Part shown: positions 8,269 to 16,836 of the stretch, piece after piece | Position numbering within the stretch: the first letter of the stretch is position 1 | Layout of the letters: every line of letters begins with the position of its first letter | Source: CBDAPI01 sp964565865 | Lineage (GTDB): Bacteria; Acidobacteriota; UBA6911; RPQK01; CBDAPI01 | Length of the DNA: 64,000 nucleotides | Reading direction: 5' to 3' | NCBI GenBank assembly: GCA_964565865.1 | Contig: CAZMGM010000003.1 | Span: 1 to 64,000 of the forward strand | Notes under the pieces: generated by a model | Told to the model about the DNA's origin: nothing | What the model saw: the letters and a program-made list of their open reading frames with translations, nothing else | Databases searched by the model: none | Made by a program: the position numbers and the translations under genes

Positions 8269-9165
8269 CTGGAATTATCGATCGAGCAGATCCAAGCAGG
8301 CCTTGAGGACAACCTTTACGTTGCTGATCGGTCCCTGAGCGTAGCTCTGTTCCTGTGTCTCCGTCTGCACAAGCCGCTGTTTCTGGAGGGCGAAGCGGGG
8401 GTCGGCAAAACGGAAGTGGCCAAGGTTCTTTCCGACCTTCTGGGACGCAGACTCATCCGCCTGCAGTGCTACGAGGGCCTGGATATCAGCAGTGCCGTTT
8501 ATGAATGGAACTACAGTCATCAAATGCTTGAGATCCGTCTTCTGGAGGCGCGGAAAGGGAGGCTCGACCCCGGTACCCCTCCCGACCTATTTGGTCGCCG
8601 GTTCCTTCTCAAGCGACCCCTGCTGGATGCTATAGATCATCAAGAAGAACAACCACCGGTTTTGCTGATCGACGAGCTCGATCGCGCGGATGAAGAGTTC
8701 GAGGCTTTCCTGCTCGAGATCCTGTCCGATTTCCAGGTCAGCATTCCTGAGATAGGGACGATCCGAGCTAAGGATCCTCCCATCGTGGTCGTTACTTCGA
8801 ACCGGACCCGCGAAATCCACGATGCCCTCAAGCGACGGTGTCTGTATCATTGGATCGACTATCCTGGATTCGAAAAGGAACTCTCGATTGTGTCTTTACG
8901 TTGCCCCGATGCTTCCGGGGCACTGGCTTCCCAGGTGGTTCGCTTCGTACAGGAACTGCGCAAGGAGGATCTCTTCAAGATTCCCGGGATTGCGGAGACC
9001 CTGGACTGGGTGAACGCATTGGTCGCCCTGAACCAGAACTCGGTTACCCAGGAGGCAACTGACGACACTCTGGGTCTGCTTCTGAAGTACCAGGACGACG
9101 TGGAGCTGGTTCGGGGTGATGGGGCCAAAAAGATTCTAGGCAAAACAGCAGCCTCTTCGAACTGA
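8257..9165 (+). CDS. coxD: MoxR-type AAA+ ATPase (CoxD-like)
   Basis: This 302-residue AAA+ ATPase has Walker A GEAGVGKTEVAKVL and Walker B LLIDELDRADEEFEAFLLEILSD, followed by the sensor-type VVTSNRTREIHDALKRRCLYHWIDYP. This last block is diagnostic of the MoxR/CoxD group. In CO dehydrogenase systems CoxD works with the VWA protein CoxE to mature the Mo/Cu active site, probably by remodelling the folded apoenzyme. GTG 8257 is used because no later start precedes the conserved region. That codon lies within a repeat-like sequence shared with other sites in the window. It is followed by coxE in the same operon. Confidence 0.92.
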   Translation: MAKVLELSIEQIQAGLEDNLYVADRSLSVALFLCLRLHKPLFLEGEAGVGKTEVAKVLSDLLGRRLIRLQCYEGLDISSAVYEWNYSHQMLEIRLLEARKGRLDPGTPPDLFGRRFLLKRPLLDAIDHQEEQPPVLLIDELDRADEEFEAFLLEILSDFQVSIPEIGTIRAKDPPIVVVTSNRTREIHDALKRRCLYHWIDYPGFEKELSIVSLRCPDASGALASQVVRFVQELRKEDLFKIPGIAETLDWVNALVALNQNSVTQEATDDTLGLLLKYQDDVELVRGDGAKKILGKTAASSN

Positions 9166-9221
9166 GAAAGTGTTTGGCTTGCTGTCTTACCAACGGTGGG
9201 CTTTTCTTGAGGCTGACTAAC

Positions 9222-10460
9222 ATGCCCGATGCCGACAAGATTCTCGAGAATGTCATCCTCTTCTGCAGGGCGCTGAGACACAAGGGACTTGGCGTGACTA
9301 CAGGGCAGGTGCTAACGGTAGTAGAGGCCCTACGCCACATCTCGCTCACTCGGCGCCGGGATGTCAGGTCAGCTTTGAGGGCGATTCTGATCAATCGAAA
9401 AACGGATCTAGATGCTTTCCATGAAGCCTTTGATAACTTTTGGAATGCCTCTTCAAGAAAGAGGGGCGCGGAACTCGGAAAACTTCTCCGGCCAACCAGC
9501 CGCCAAATGAACACCGCTTTTCTCGACCAGGCAGTCAGCCAATCAGCATCTGACGGGGAGGAAGATGAGCCTGACACCAGGCTGAGAAGTACCCGCATCC
9601 GATACAGCAACCTGGAAAAGCTGCGCCGGCACGACTTTGCCCATTTGACCGCCGCCGAGCTGGAACAGGTGAAAGAGCTGATGCGCCAGTTTTCCTGGTC
9701 CCCGCCGCTCCGTAAGACGCGGCGCAAAATAGCTGCCAGACGAGGAACGGACCTTGATTTGAGGCGTCTCTTTCGAACTAGCCTGAGGTTTGAAGGGTGG
9801 CCGCTCTCGCTGACCTGGAGATCCCGGAAGATACGCTACCGACCGCTGGTTCTGATCTGCGATGTCAGTGGCTCGATGGAGCCTTACGCACGGATCCTCC
9901 TTCAATTCTCCTATGTTCTGAGCAGGGGATGGAAGCACGTCGAGGTCTTTCTTTTCAGCACTAGGCTCACCCGGATTACTCATCAACTTCGGCATAAAGA
10001 CATCGACGTGGCCCTGGATCGCGCCGTCTCCATCGCCCCTGATTGGGGCGGAGGCACCCGGATCGGAGAAGCGCTGAGAGATTTCAACTACCGCTGGTCG
10101 CGCCGGGTACTCGGCGGCGGTCCAGTTGTCTTGATCATCAGCGACGGATGGGATCGGGGAGAAACCAATCGCCTGGCTGAGGAAATGGACCGTCTGCGCA
10201 GAAGTTGCCATACTCTGATCTGGCTGAATCCGCTTTTGGGTACTCCCGGGTACCAGCCTCTCACGCTAGGGATTGTAGCGGCTCTGCCCAGGGTGGACTT
10301 CTTCTTGCCAGCGCACAATCTCCTGAGCCTGGAACGCCTGGGTTCTATGCTACAGGGAGTGTCCCTCGCCACGCATCCATATCCGCGACCAGGAGACGCA
10401 GTGGGGGCGTCGTGGGGTGTCCGGGTCCGGCCACCTCAACTGAGGGGGCATTCTGCATGA
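9222..10460 (+). CDS. coxE: VWA domain protein (CoxE-like)
   Basis: This 412-residue protein has an N-terminal helical region (ILFCRALRHKGLGVTTGQ), then a low-complexity basic linker. Its C-terminal von Willebrand A domain carries the MIDAS motif CDVSGSMEPYARILLQF and DWGGGTRIGEAL. CoxE proteins partner with the MoxR ATPase next door during maturation of Mo hydroxylases. ATG 9222 is preferred over a TTG at 9174 because conserved sequence starts at MPDADKILENV, with GAGG about 10 bases upstream. Its stop overlaps the next gene's start (ATGA). Confidence 0.9.
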   Translation: MPDADKILENVILFCRALRHKGLGVTTGQVLTVVEALRHISLTRRRDVRSALRAILINRKTDLDAFHEAFDNFWNASSRKRGAELGKLLRPTSRQMNTAFLDQAVSQSASDGEEDEPDTRLRSTRIRYSNLEKLRRHDFAHLTAAELEQVKELMRQFSWSPPLRKTRRKIAARRGTDLDLRRLFRTSLRFEGWPLSLTWRSRKIRYRPLVLICDVSGSMEPYARILLQFSYVLSRGWKHVEVFLFSTRLTRITHQLRHKDIDVALDRAVSIAPDWGGGTRIGEALRDFNYRWSRRVLGGGPVVLIISDGWDRGETNRLAEEMDRLRRSCHTLIWLNPLLGTPGYQPLTLGIVAALPRVDFFLPAHNLLSLERLGSMLQGVSLATHPYPRPGDAVGASWGVRVRPPQLRGHSA

Positions 10461-11068
10461 GTGTGTCGGGAATTCTGCTGGCCGCAGGCCGGTCTCTTCG
10501 GTTTGGTGACGAAGCGAAGCAGCTGCTCGATTTCGACGGCGAGCCGCTGGTTCGAAGAATCGCCCGGGCAGCTTGCCTCTCCACACTCGGGGAGGTCGTC
10601 GTAGTGACGGGCTATCGAGCTTCCGAAATGGAGGCGGCCTTAGAGGGGCTGGGGGTGAGAACTATTCTCAACCCCCGCTATCGAGATGGTTTGAGCACTT
10701 CCATTGGGGTGGGGATCCAAAACGTAACGACCTGTGCGGGGGGCGCACTCATTATGACCGCGGATCAGCCATTTTTGAGTACGGAAGTGATGGACCAAAT
10801 CGTTTCAGCGTATGCTGGCACGGGAGCTGCCATCGTGGGCCCGGTGTTCGAGGGCCGGCACGGCTCCCCGGTGTTGTTCGACCGCAGCCTGTTCGTCGAG
10901 CTCCTGGAACTGAGGAATGATGAGGGAGGTCGACAAATCATCCAGCGGAGCCCCGGCATGCTGGAAGCAGTGGAGCTCGGAAGTGCCCTGCCTCTGACCG
11001 ACATCGATACGCGGGCGGAATACGAGCGCCTGCTCGGATACACTAGTGCGGCGAGTTATAAATTCTGA
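10457..11068 (+). CDS. MobA-like nucleotidyltransferase (Mo cofactor cytidylyltransferase type)
   Basis: This 203-residue NTP transferase has the signature GILLAAGRSLRFGDEAKQLL at its N-terminus and MTADQPFLSTEVMD for metal and nucleotide binding. The family includes MocA, which attaches CMP to molybdopterin, the cofactor form used by xanthine oxidase-family enzymes. Position between coxE and the XdhC gene, with an ATGA overlap with coxE, supports a role in cofactor synthesis for this operon's enzyme. The exact nucleotide is an inference. Confidence 0.85.
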   Translation: MSVSGILLAAGRSLRFGDEAKQLLDFDGEPLVRRIARAACLSTLGEVVVVTGYRASEMEAALEGLGVRTILNPRYRDGLSTSIGVGIQNVTTCAGGALIMTADQPFLSTEVMDQIVSAYAGTGAAIVGPVFEGRHGSPVLFDRSLFVELLELRNDEGGRQIIQRSPGMLEAVELGSALPLTDIDTRAEYERLLGYTSAASYKF

Positions 11069-11231
11069 AACCTGGCCCTCCGCCGTCAGTCGCAGAATGA
11101 TCCTCACACTTTCGGCCGGGTCCTTTGGGACTGGAGACTGGGAGAGAGCTTGCCGACAGCAAGCGGAGTGAACCAGAATCGATGATGCGTTGTTCCAGCC
11201 CCGACGAGCGGGAGAAAGAAAAGGACTCCGA

Positions 11232-12284
11232 TTGTTGAATCTGGTCGAATCGATGACCTCGGCCTGGCAGCGGGGGGAGAGGGTCTTTCTGGCGACCGTC
11301 GTCAGTGTCGAGGGTTCTGCTTATCGCCACGAGGGAGCCAAGTTACTCGTTTTTGAAGATGGGAGCTACCAGGGAATGATTTCCGGAGGCTGCCTGGAAC
11401 CCGAGATTGGCGCGACTGTGTCCCGGTTCGACGTTGGGGAGCCCATATATCGACACTTCGATCTCCGCGATGACTCCGTATTCGGACTAGGGATGGGCTG
11501 CGGGGGCATGGTGGGAGTGTTCATTGAGCCGGCTCTGGACGGACCCGTCTGGAGATCCTGGCTGCAAACCTTCGAAAGAAACAGCCCCTCAGTTAGAGCC
11601 CTTGTCTATCAATCGGACGTCGCAGACGTCGCTGTCGGGGCATTCCTGGTGATCGAGGAGAACTGCCACAGGGGATCCACGGGCGACGAAGGCCTGGACC
11701 GGGAGGTCCTGGCGCGGTCCAGGGCGTTGCTTGAGAGCGATGGGGGAGCGAGCAGAGAACTAGATTTAGAGGGTCTCCGCCTGCTGCTGGATGTTTCTCT
11801 TGCGCCTCCCCGGCTGGTGATTTTCGGAGGTGGAGATGATGCTATCCCGGTAGCGAGGCTGGCCCATATGACTGGTTTCGGGGTGACTGTCGTGGATGCC
11901 CGCGCCAGTTTCGTCACTTCGGAGCGGTTTCCCGAATCTCGCCTAATCATTGTGCCACCAGAGCAGTACAGCGAAGTAGGTCTGCGCCCGAAGGACTTGA
12001 TCATCATCATGCATCATCACCTTGCAAAGGATGCGGTGGCCCTCGGTCAGGCCCTCCAGAATAGGTGCAAATACATTGGTTTGCTGGGACCTCCGCATCG
12101 CTTTGAAAAAGTCAAAGAGCTGCTCGAACAGGACGCCCACCCATTCGGTGCTTTCGATTTTTCCCGGATCGATACGCCGATAGGAGTCGATATCGGCGCT
12201 CGAGGACCGGAGGAAATTGCCCTCAGCATTATGGCCAAACTGGTTTCGGTCAGGCGGGGGAGCAGCCGGCTGGATCAAGTCTGA
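11232..12284 (+). CDS. XdhC/CoxI family maturation factor
   Basis: This protein of about 350 residues has the XdhC_CoxI N-terminal domain (FLATVVSVEGSAYRHEGAKLLV ... SGGCLEPEI ... GCGGMVGVFIEP) and a C-terminal Rossmann domain (LVIFGGGDDAIPVARLAH ... VVDARASFVTSERFP). XdhC proteins bind Mo cofactor, help sulfurate it and insert it into xanthine dehydrogenase-type enzymes. TTG 11232 is chosen because AAGGA lies 6 bases upstream; TTG 11190 and ATG 11253 are alternatives. It ends the cox-like operon. Confidence 0.88.
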   Translation: MLNLVESMTSAWQRGERVFLATVVSVEGSAYRHEGAKLLVFEDGSYQGMISGGCLEPEIGATVSRFDVGEPIYRHFDLRDDSVFGLGMGCGGMVGVFIEPALDGPVWRSWLQTFERNSPSVRALVYQSDVADVAVGAFLVIEENCHRGSTGDEGLDREVLARSRALLESDGGASRELDLEGLRLLLDVSLAPPRLVIFGGGDDAIPVARLAHMTGFGVTVVDARASFVTSERFPESRLIIVPPEQYSEVGLRPKDLIIIMHHHLAKDAVALGQALQNRCKYIGLLGPPHRFEKVKELLEQDAHPFGAFDFSRIDTPIGVDIGARGPEEIALSIMAKLVSVRRGSSRLDQV

Positions 12285-12339
12285 CCGATCTGAAGTTCCG
12301 GGTCTCGACTTTCCAGCTGCGTCGCCCGGTAGGACTGAA

Positions 12340-12762
12340 ATGAATTCCAAAGCTCTTCGTCTTCTCTGGATTCTTCTCGTCCCGGCAATGAACTTTTCCT
12401 ATTATTGGTCGTCGCTCGGGAGCTATTTTGTTTCCGAGGACTTTATTTTCCTGGTCCGGTCGCAAGACCCGTGGCAAACATTCGGGTCTCTCCAGGACAG
12501 ATGGGTTCTCCCTGTGGGCCTGGTTTTCTGGAAACTTACGGTAGAGTTGTTCGGATACTCGGCTCCGGCTCACCGTCTTTGTAATCTCCTCGTCCATTTC
12601 CTTAACGTGGCCCTTTTTTACCGGCTGTTGCGTGCGACGATCCAAGACAGGGAGGTGAGCCTTCTGGCAGTGGTCATTTTCTGTCTCTTCCTCATTCATC
12701 CCGAGGCAGTGCCAGGGCTCTCCGGGCACGGTGGTCTACCGATGGAACTAAAGCCATTTTGA
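12340..12762 (+). pseudogene. Truncated polytopic membrane protein (N-terminal fragment)
   Basis: From ATG 12340 the frame encodes MNSKALRLLWILLVPAMNFS and several hydrophobic helices. The SEDFIFLVRS and RWVLPVGLVFWKL blocks and the end LIHPEAV look like the start of large acidobacterial-type membrane proteins of the glycosyltransferase/TPR class, in which LHPVHTEAVAWISGR-like sequence follows. Here the homology collapses right after LIHPEAV and the frame stops at 12762. An inverted-repeat element lies about 120 bp downstream. I infer a truncated gene; a short genuine membrane protein is less likely. Confidence 0.5.
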
Positions 12763-12883
12763 AGCTCAGTAGGTCTGCTTGGTTTTCCGACCAGAGCGCG
12801 TCTTCAGTCGCACTATTTCTGAGTTCCGCGTTCCGTGCTCGGCATGTCGATCTCTCAGCTTCTCAGCCGGTTGAGGCGCCCAT

Positions 12884-12964
12884 CGGCCCCGTGGTGATCG
12901 CCTTGCGTCGGTACCGTTGGGCGTCCGCAGTGCGGCCTGCGAGCCTTTCACCACGGACTGGTAG
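12884..12964. repeat. Short inverted-repeat element
   Basis: The right end, CCTTTCACCACGGACTG, is the family end in the inverted orientation. The left end, CCCCGTGGTGATCGCC, is a poorer copy. The roughly 80-bp element sits between the truncated membrane protein and the ROK gene, about 15 bp before the ROK start. Confidence 0.55.
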
Positions 12965-12979
12965 AATTTATTCTTGAGT

Positions 12980-13951
12980 ATGCCATCGTTCGAGCCACGC
13001 CCCTGTATCGGAGTTGACATTGGTGGGACCAACATGAGAGCCACCGTCGTCGATTCGAATCATCATCCGGTTCGAGCTTTGCGCAGGAAGACCAGGGCTC
13101 ACCTGGGATATCAATCCGTGCTTGATCGAATCGGGGAGATTGTTGCACTGCTGCGGGACGAGGTGGGTCTGAAGCGGGAACAGATCTCTGGACTCGGAGT
13201 TGGAGTTCCGGGGCCGGTAGACATGACCCACGGGAAGGTGATGGACGCCCCTAATCTAGGTTGGAAGCAGCTCGGTATCCGTGATTCTCTGGAGAGAATC
13301 ACGGGTTTGTCCACGACCCTGGACAACGATGTCAACCTGGCTCTTTACGGCGAGGTAAAGGCTGGGGCCGCCGTTGAGTATGAGGATTGTCTCGGAATTT
13401 GGACTGGGACTGGGGTCGGAGGAGCTCTGGTGCTCTCGGGTCGGCTCTACCGCGGACCCCAGTCTACTGCAGGGGAGATCGGCCATACCACGGTGCTGCC
13501 GGGTGCAGGCCTGGGCCGAGAAACCCTGGAGCAGCTTGCAAGTCGTACAGCTATCGTGGGGACGCTGACGGATCTGATACGGTCAAACCATCCGAGCACT
13601 CTCAGTGCGATGGTGGATGCCGACTTCGCTCAGATCAAGTCGAAAATTGTGTCCAGGGCCGTTCTGGCCGGCGACTCGCTTGCCATTCGGGTTGTCCGCG
13701 ATGCGGCGCGCCTTACTGGCATCGCAGCCGCCAATCTCATAACCACCCTTAGTCTTCCCTGTGTCGTGCTGGGCGGCGGTCTGGCCACGGCGCTGGGCGC
13801 TCCCTGGGCCGAGTGGGTCGGTGAATCTGTAGCTGAGCACGTGTGGCCTGAATCCTTGCCGGAAGTTAAGGTGCTGATCGCCGCGCTTGGAGATGACTCT
13901 GGAACTATTGGAGCTGCCATCGCGGCCAGGGAGCGTTGCGGATCAGACTGA
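12980..13951 (+). CDS. ROK family sugar kinase (glucokinase-like)
   Basis: This 323-residue ROK protein starts with the ATP-binding phosphate 1 motif IGVDIGGTNMRATVVD. It has the catalytic Asp in TTLDNDVNLALYGE, the phosphate 2 motif IWTGTGVGGALVLSGRLYRG and the conserved AGEIGHTTV. The usual ROK zinc motif CxCGxxGCxE is replaced by LPGAGLGRETLEQLAS, so the structural zinc site is lost. It probably phosphorylates glucose or a related hexose. No HTH domain is present, so it is a kinase and not a repressor. ATG 12980 is chosen over TTG 12974. Confidence 0.88.
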   Translation: MPSFEPRPCIGVDIGGTNMRATVVDSNHHPVRALRRKTRAHLGYQSVLDRIGEIVALLRDEVGLKREQISGLGVGVPGPVDMTHGKVMDAPNLGWKQLGIRDSLERITGLSTTLDNDVNLALYGEVKAGAAVEYEDCLGIWTGTGVGGALVLSGRLYRGPQSTAGEIGHTTVLPGAGLGRETLEQLASRTAIVGTLTDLIRSNHPSTLSAMVDADFAQIKSKIVSRAVLAGDSLAIRVVRDAARLTGIAAANLITTLSLPCVVLGGGLATALGAPWAEWVGESVAEHVWPESLPEVKVLIAALGDDSGTIGAAIAARERCGSD

Positions 13952-14054
13952 GGGGTCACGGAGACGGGTGCGGCCCGGCAACTCAAATGGCGTCCCGTCA
14001 GGTCCCTGAAGTTGTGAAACGAAGCCTCGCCGCTTGACAGGCTGCTAGGGAGAA

Positions 14055-14630
14055 TTAGCCGAATAATTTCAGCAGTACGAAGACCAGAATGCCCGTTGTG
14101 GACATATAGAGCCAGGCCGGGAAGGTGAAACGGGCAAGTTTTCTATGGTTGTGAAAACTGCCCGTGAAGGCGAGGTATAGCGTTGTCAGAATCAAGGGGA
14201 GTGTGATGGCTGCAGTCAGGACGTGGCTGAGCAGGATTGCCCAATACACTGTCTTTGCCCACCAGACACCCAAAAAGGGAGTGTTCCCGTGCAGGAAATG
14301 GTGGGTGATATAGCTGACCAGGAACACCACAGTGAAACAGCAGGAACTCAGCACAAAGCGCATGTGGACTCTGGCACGACCGCGCCGAATGGCCCGAACG
14401 CCCAGGATCAGGCAAGTCGCACTCAGAGTGTTCAAGGTGGCATTGAGGGCCGGGAGAAAAAGGAATTGATCGCTGAAGCCGTCAGCCGGCTCTTTTATGT
14501 ACAAAATCCAAAGCAAAAAGGCGACCACAGAAATGCTTACCAGAAGGATCAAGGTCAGAACAGACGGACTTACCCCGATCTTTGACCCGAGGCCGTAGAG
14601 CTTCAGATTGTAGTTCAACAAATTCTGCAT
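14055..14630 (-). CDS. DUF420 membrane protein
   Basis: This 191-residue integral membrane protein has about five hydrophobic helices. The histidine pattern SYITHHFLHG, LLSHVLTAA and NHRKLARFTFPAWLYMSTTG is typical of DUF420 (YozB/CtaM-like) proteins. These are often found with haem-copper oxidase genes and are thought to help oxidase assembly, but no oxidase gene is in this window. It is a single gene, convergent with the ROK kinase. Confidence 0.85.
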   Translation of the reverse strand: MQNLLNYNLKLYGLGSKIGVSPSVLTLILLVSISVVAFLLWILYIKEPADGFSDQFLFLPALNATLNTLSATCLILGVRAIRRGRARVHMRFVLSSCCFTVVFLVSYITHHFLHGNTPFLGVWWAKTVYWAILLSHVLTAAITLPLILTTLYLAFTGSFHNHRKLARFTFPAWLYMSTTGILVFVLLKLFG

Positions 14631-14872
14631 TTTTTCGTTAAGATACTACTACTGAGTAGGTCGTAATTCCAGATATTACACCTCTTGCCAACGATTCAGG
14701 GGCCGTAACCTGGTTTCTCCCGCTTCCGATGTATTTTCCTGCAGGCACCTCTTGGGTTGGGCGAGATCACGGCGCATAGGCGCGCCTCCTGCTGTGGGCG
14801 GCCATCACGAGACAACATTCGGTCCGGACTTGTTCTAAGGGCCTTTGAAGGCATCGGAGCCAGTACACACTG

Positions 14873-14900
14873 TTGACTGATTTTAAGTTTAGATTAGACT
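14873..14900 (+). promoter_or_regulatory. Probable sigma-70 promoter
   Basis: TTGACT at 14873-14878 and TAGACT at 14895-14900 are separated by 16 bp, within an AT-rich patch. The pair lies about 50 bp before the secreted protein gene. Confidence 0.5.
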
Positions 14901-14948
14901 CGTCTACCCGGCAACACGATGGCGGTCTCTAACGTTACAATAGTCTCT

Positions 14949-15518
14949 ATGCGCAAACATCCTCCGGCATTTGCCCTGCTGTGGTTGGCCCTGGCCTGGA
15001 GCCTCTATGGGCAGGACATGGAGCTGAAAGCAAGGTCTATGTTAAAGGGTACCCTCCCTATCGGGTTCCCAACGGAAATCCTGGATGCGGGGTTTGCCGT
15101 CATCGAGCTGACCATAATCAACAAGGGTGAATCGTCGAAGGAAGTGAGTCCCGATACAATTCTGACGTGGTCGCCCAAGAAAAAGCGGCTATCCCGTGTA
15201 CTGCCCTCCAAGATTATGCCCAGAATGATGAAATTCTACCGGGGTCAGAATAGAATTGGCGGAGACATCTACACGGGCTCCAGTCTCCCTCCAGGAGGGA
15301 ATTCGGGGGGCGTGACTGCCGGTTCTAGGGCCAGGTCATATTCGGTCGTAGCCATCCAGCAACTACGGATTATCCTGGAAGGGTATCAATTGAAAAAAGG
15401 CGCTCTGGAAGGGGGAGAATCCATTCAGGGTTACATTTACGTCAAGTCGAAGAAGCGGGGTGTGCAGTTGGCAGGGGGAAAGGTAGAAATAGACCAAACA
15501 AGCGCCGTGATTGAGTGA
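14949..15518 (+). CDS. Hypothetical secreted protein
   Basis: This protein of about 189 residues has a clear signal peptide: MRKHPPAFALLWLALAWSLYGQ gives a basic start, hydrophobic core and a likely cleavage near YGQ-D. The rest is a soluble, probably beta-rich domain (FAVIELTIINKGESSKEVSPDTILTW resembles an immunoglobulin-like strand pair) followed by a Gly/Ser-rich loop. It ends in a segment with LRIILEGYQLKKGALEGGESIQGYIYV. I do not recognise the family. ATG 14949 gives a cleaner signal peptide than the upstream ATG 14919. Confidence 0.65.
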   Translation: MRKHPPAFALLWLALAWSLYGQDMELKARSMLKGTLPIGFPTEILDAGFAVIELTIINKGESSKEVSPDTILTWSPKKKRLSRVLPSKIMPRMMKFYRGQNRIGGDIYTGSSLPPGGNSGGVTAGSRARSYSVVAIQQLRIILEGYQLKKGALEGGESIQGYIYVKSKKRGVQLAGGKVEIDQTSAVIE

Positions 15519-15649
15519 GGTTCTGGATCGTTTCTGGGTACTAGCTGTTGTTGAAAGTTGAAAATTGGGAATTTTGGAGGGCAGATTTCTCCCACTTTGT
15601 GATCCACGTTCTTAACTCAACTAAATTCTAGACTTTAAATTATAATAAC
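15519..15649. other. AT-rich non-coding stretch
   Basis: Between about 15600 and 15670 the base composition drops to roughly 20-25% GC, far below the window. The start of the stretch holds a 7-bp periodic TTGAAAGTTGAAAATTGGGA-like sequence related to the heptamer repeats elsewhere. No gene is seen. Confidence 0.5.
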
Positions 15650-15823
15650 TTATAAATAAAAGGAAAAACTTATACGTAATCCTTCAACGAATGGAGCCAG
15701 GCGAGCGACTGTGATCTGAAGGGTACTGAATATCCAGGAGAGCAGAATGATAAAACCGGCAAGGATTCCGAAAAGGCTGGCCGGGTGGGGAAGTGCATTT
15801 TCCAGCCGTTCCTGGCGGTTCAT
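15650..15823 (-). CDS. Small single-span membrane protein (57 aa)
   Basis: A minus-strand frame of 57 residues begins MNRQERLENALPHPASLFG. One strong hydrophobic helix follows (ILAGFIILLSWIFSTL), then a short C-terminal part ending ISFSFYL. It lies 55 bp downstream of the SEC-C gene in the same direction and could be co-transcribed with it. I know of no family. The support is composition: a soluble N-terminus, a clean transmembrane span and a plausible position. It may still be chance. Confidence 0.4.
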   Translation of the reverse strand: MNRQERLENALPHPASLFGILAGFIILLSWIFSTLQITVARLAPFVEGLRISFSFYL

Positions 15824-15877
15824 CTGAATGCGCTCACCCTGGTTGGGAAAAGTCTGAATCCTGCGTCAACTGTCGTG

Positions 15878-16120
15878 TCAGATTCGGAAAATTCTCTTGT
15901 ACCAGGGGATCCCCAAGCGTTTCAGTTCTTCGCGGTGCCGCTGGCGGCTGAGCTTCTGCAGGAAGGCGTTTCCCCCCGACTGGTGGCAGTCCTTGTACTT
16001 GCGCCCGCTTCCACAGGGACAGGGCTCGTTCCTGCCCACGCGGAGCGATTTCCTAGGATCCTGAAAGGGACCGGACTTGAGCATCTGACGTGTGATTTTC
16101 TGAGTTTTTTTTCTGGCCAT
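15878..16120 (-). CDS. Small SEC-C motif protein
   Basis: This 80-residue basic protein has the complete zinc-binding SEC-C motif NEPCPCGSGRKYKDCH in its centre, flanked by Lys/Arg-rich helices. The motif is shared with the SecA C-terminus, where it binds zinc and SecB or ribosomes. Small stand-alone versions are common and of unclear function. The end WYKRIFRI is short and amphipathic. It is probably functional, because the zinc ligands are intact. Confidence 0.75.
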   Translation of the reverse strand: MARKKTQKITRQMLKSGPFQDPRKSLRVGRNEPCPCGSGRKYKDCHQSGGNAFLQKLSRQRHREELKRLGIPWYKRIFRI

Positions 16121-16714
16121 TGCAGTAGGGGGGATGATGCCTCCACCAAGATTGAATCATTTTCCCTTTTTCCTGGTCAACTCTCCCACCTAGCTCGACC
16201 CCTTTGGGAGTTCCTGGCTCCCACCACCTGGCCATCTTGCCGAATTCCAACACAGTAGGCTCCACCAAAGTAGGTCGACAGAGATTTCCAGTACCTTACC
16301 TGGTAGGCGATTTACTCCAGCGCTTGTCGGGTATTTTCTCCGAAGCCTGGTACTCACTTCAGGACGCCGTCCTCAGAGTGGAGCCCACGGACGTTGCACC
16401 GCACTTTCGAGGGAAAACTCAAAATCAATGAGTTTGGAGATCACCGGAAGGAGCGAAGTTCTGATTCGGGTGATTGCCCCGCTTCCGATGACAGCTCAAC
16501 TCAATGATCCTAGAGAACAAGGGTGGGGTGCTCATCGTGGGGATTGTATGTCCGGGGGCCCGTCGTGTCTTGGCCGAAGTTTTCTTCGGCCTTGTCGCTC
16601 TCGAAGTTAGGTCGGAAGAACACTAAACCTCTAACTCGTGTCCTGGTATACTCGGGCTCGGTCGCCAGGATGAGAAATCAGTCCGGCCCATCCCTTCGCT
16701 ACAAGAAGCGTGAG
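16121..16714. other. Intergenic region without a convincing gene
   Basis: Several short frames cross this roughly 590-bp stretch on both strands, but none shows a family motif or a credible start. It may be decayed coding sequence. The only structured element I see is the hairpin at 16572-16591. Confidence 0.45.
16572..16591. terminator. Perfect hairpin, terminator-like
   Basis: GGCCGAAG and CTTCGGCC form an 8-bp perfect stem around a TTTT loop. There is no T tract after it on either strand, so it is only possibly a terminator, perhaps for the tRNA-Val transcript arriving from the right. Confidence 0.35.
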
Positions 16715-16791
16715 TGGTGGGCGATACTGGACTCGAACCAGTGACCTCCGCCGTGTGAAGACGGCGCTCTAACCAGCTGAGCTAATCGCCC
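16715..16791 (-). tRNA. tRNA-Val (anticodon CAC)
   Basis: The minus strand folds as a full cloverleaf: acceptor GGGCGAT/ATCGCCC, D stem GCTC/GAGC, anticodon stem CCGTC/GGCGG with loop TTCACAC, and T arm ACTGG-TTCGAGT-CCAGT. The anticodon CAC reads GUG (Val). The 3' CCA is encoded in the DNA. Confidence 0.95.
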
Positions 16792-16807
16792 ATCGAAAGG
16801 ATCCGAC

Positions 16808-16836
16808 ATTCTAGAGAACGGCCGAAGTTGTGTCAA
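16808..16836 (-). promoter_or_regulatory. Promoter of tRNA-Val
   Basis: On the minus strand TTGACA (16831-16836) and TAGAAT (16808-16813) are spaced by 17 bp, placing the start just before the tRNA 5' end at 16791. The -35 box abuts the ypdA start codon on the opposite strand. Confidence 0.75.

Noticed and set aside
16204..16610. Overlapping short frames between SEC-C and tRNA-Val
   Set aside because: None has a recognisable domain or a supported start. They look like non-coding or decayed sequence.
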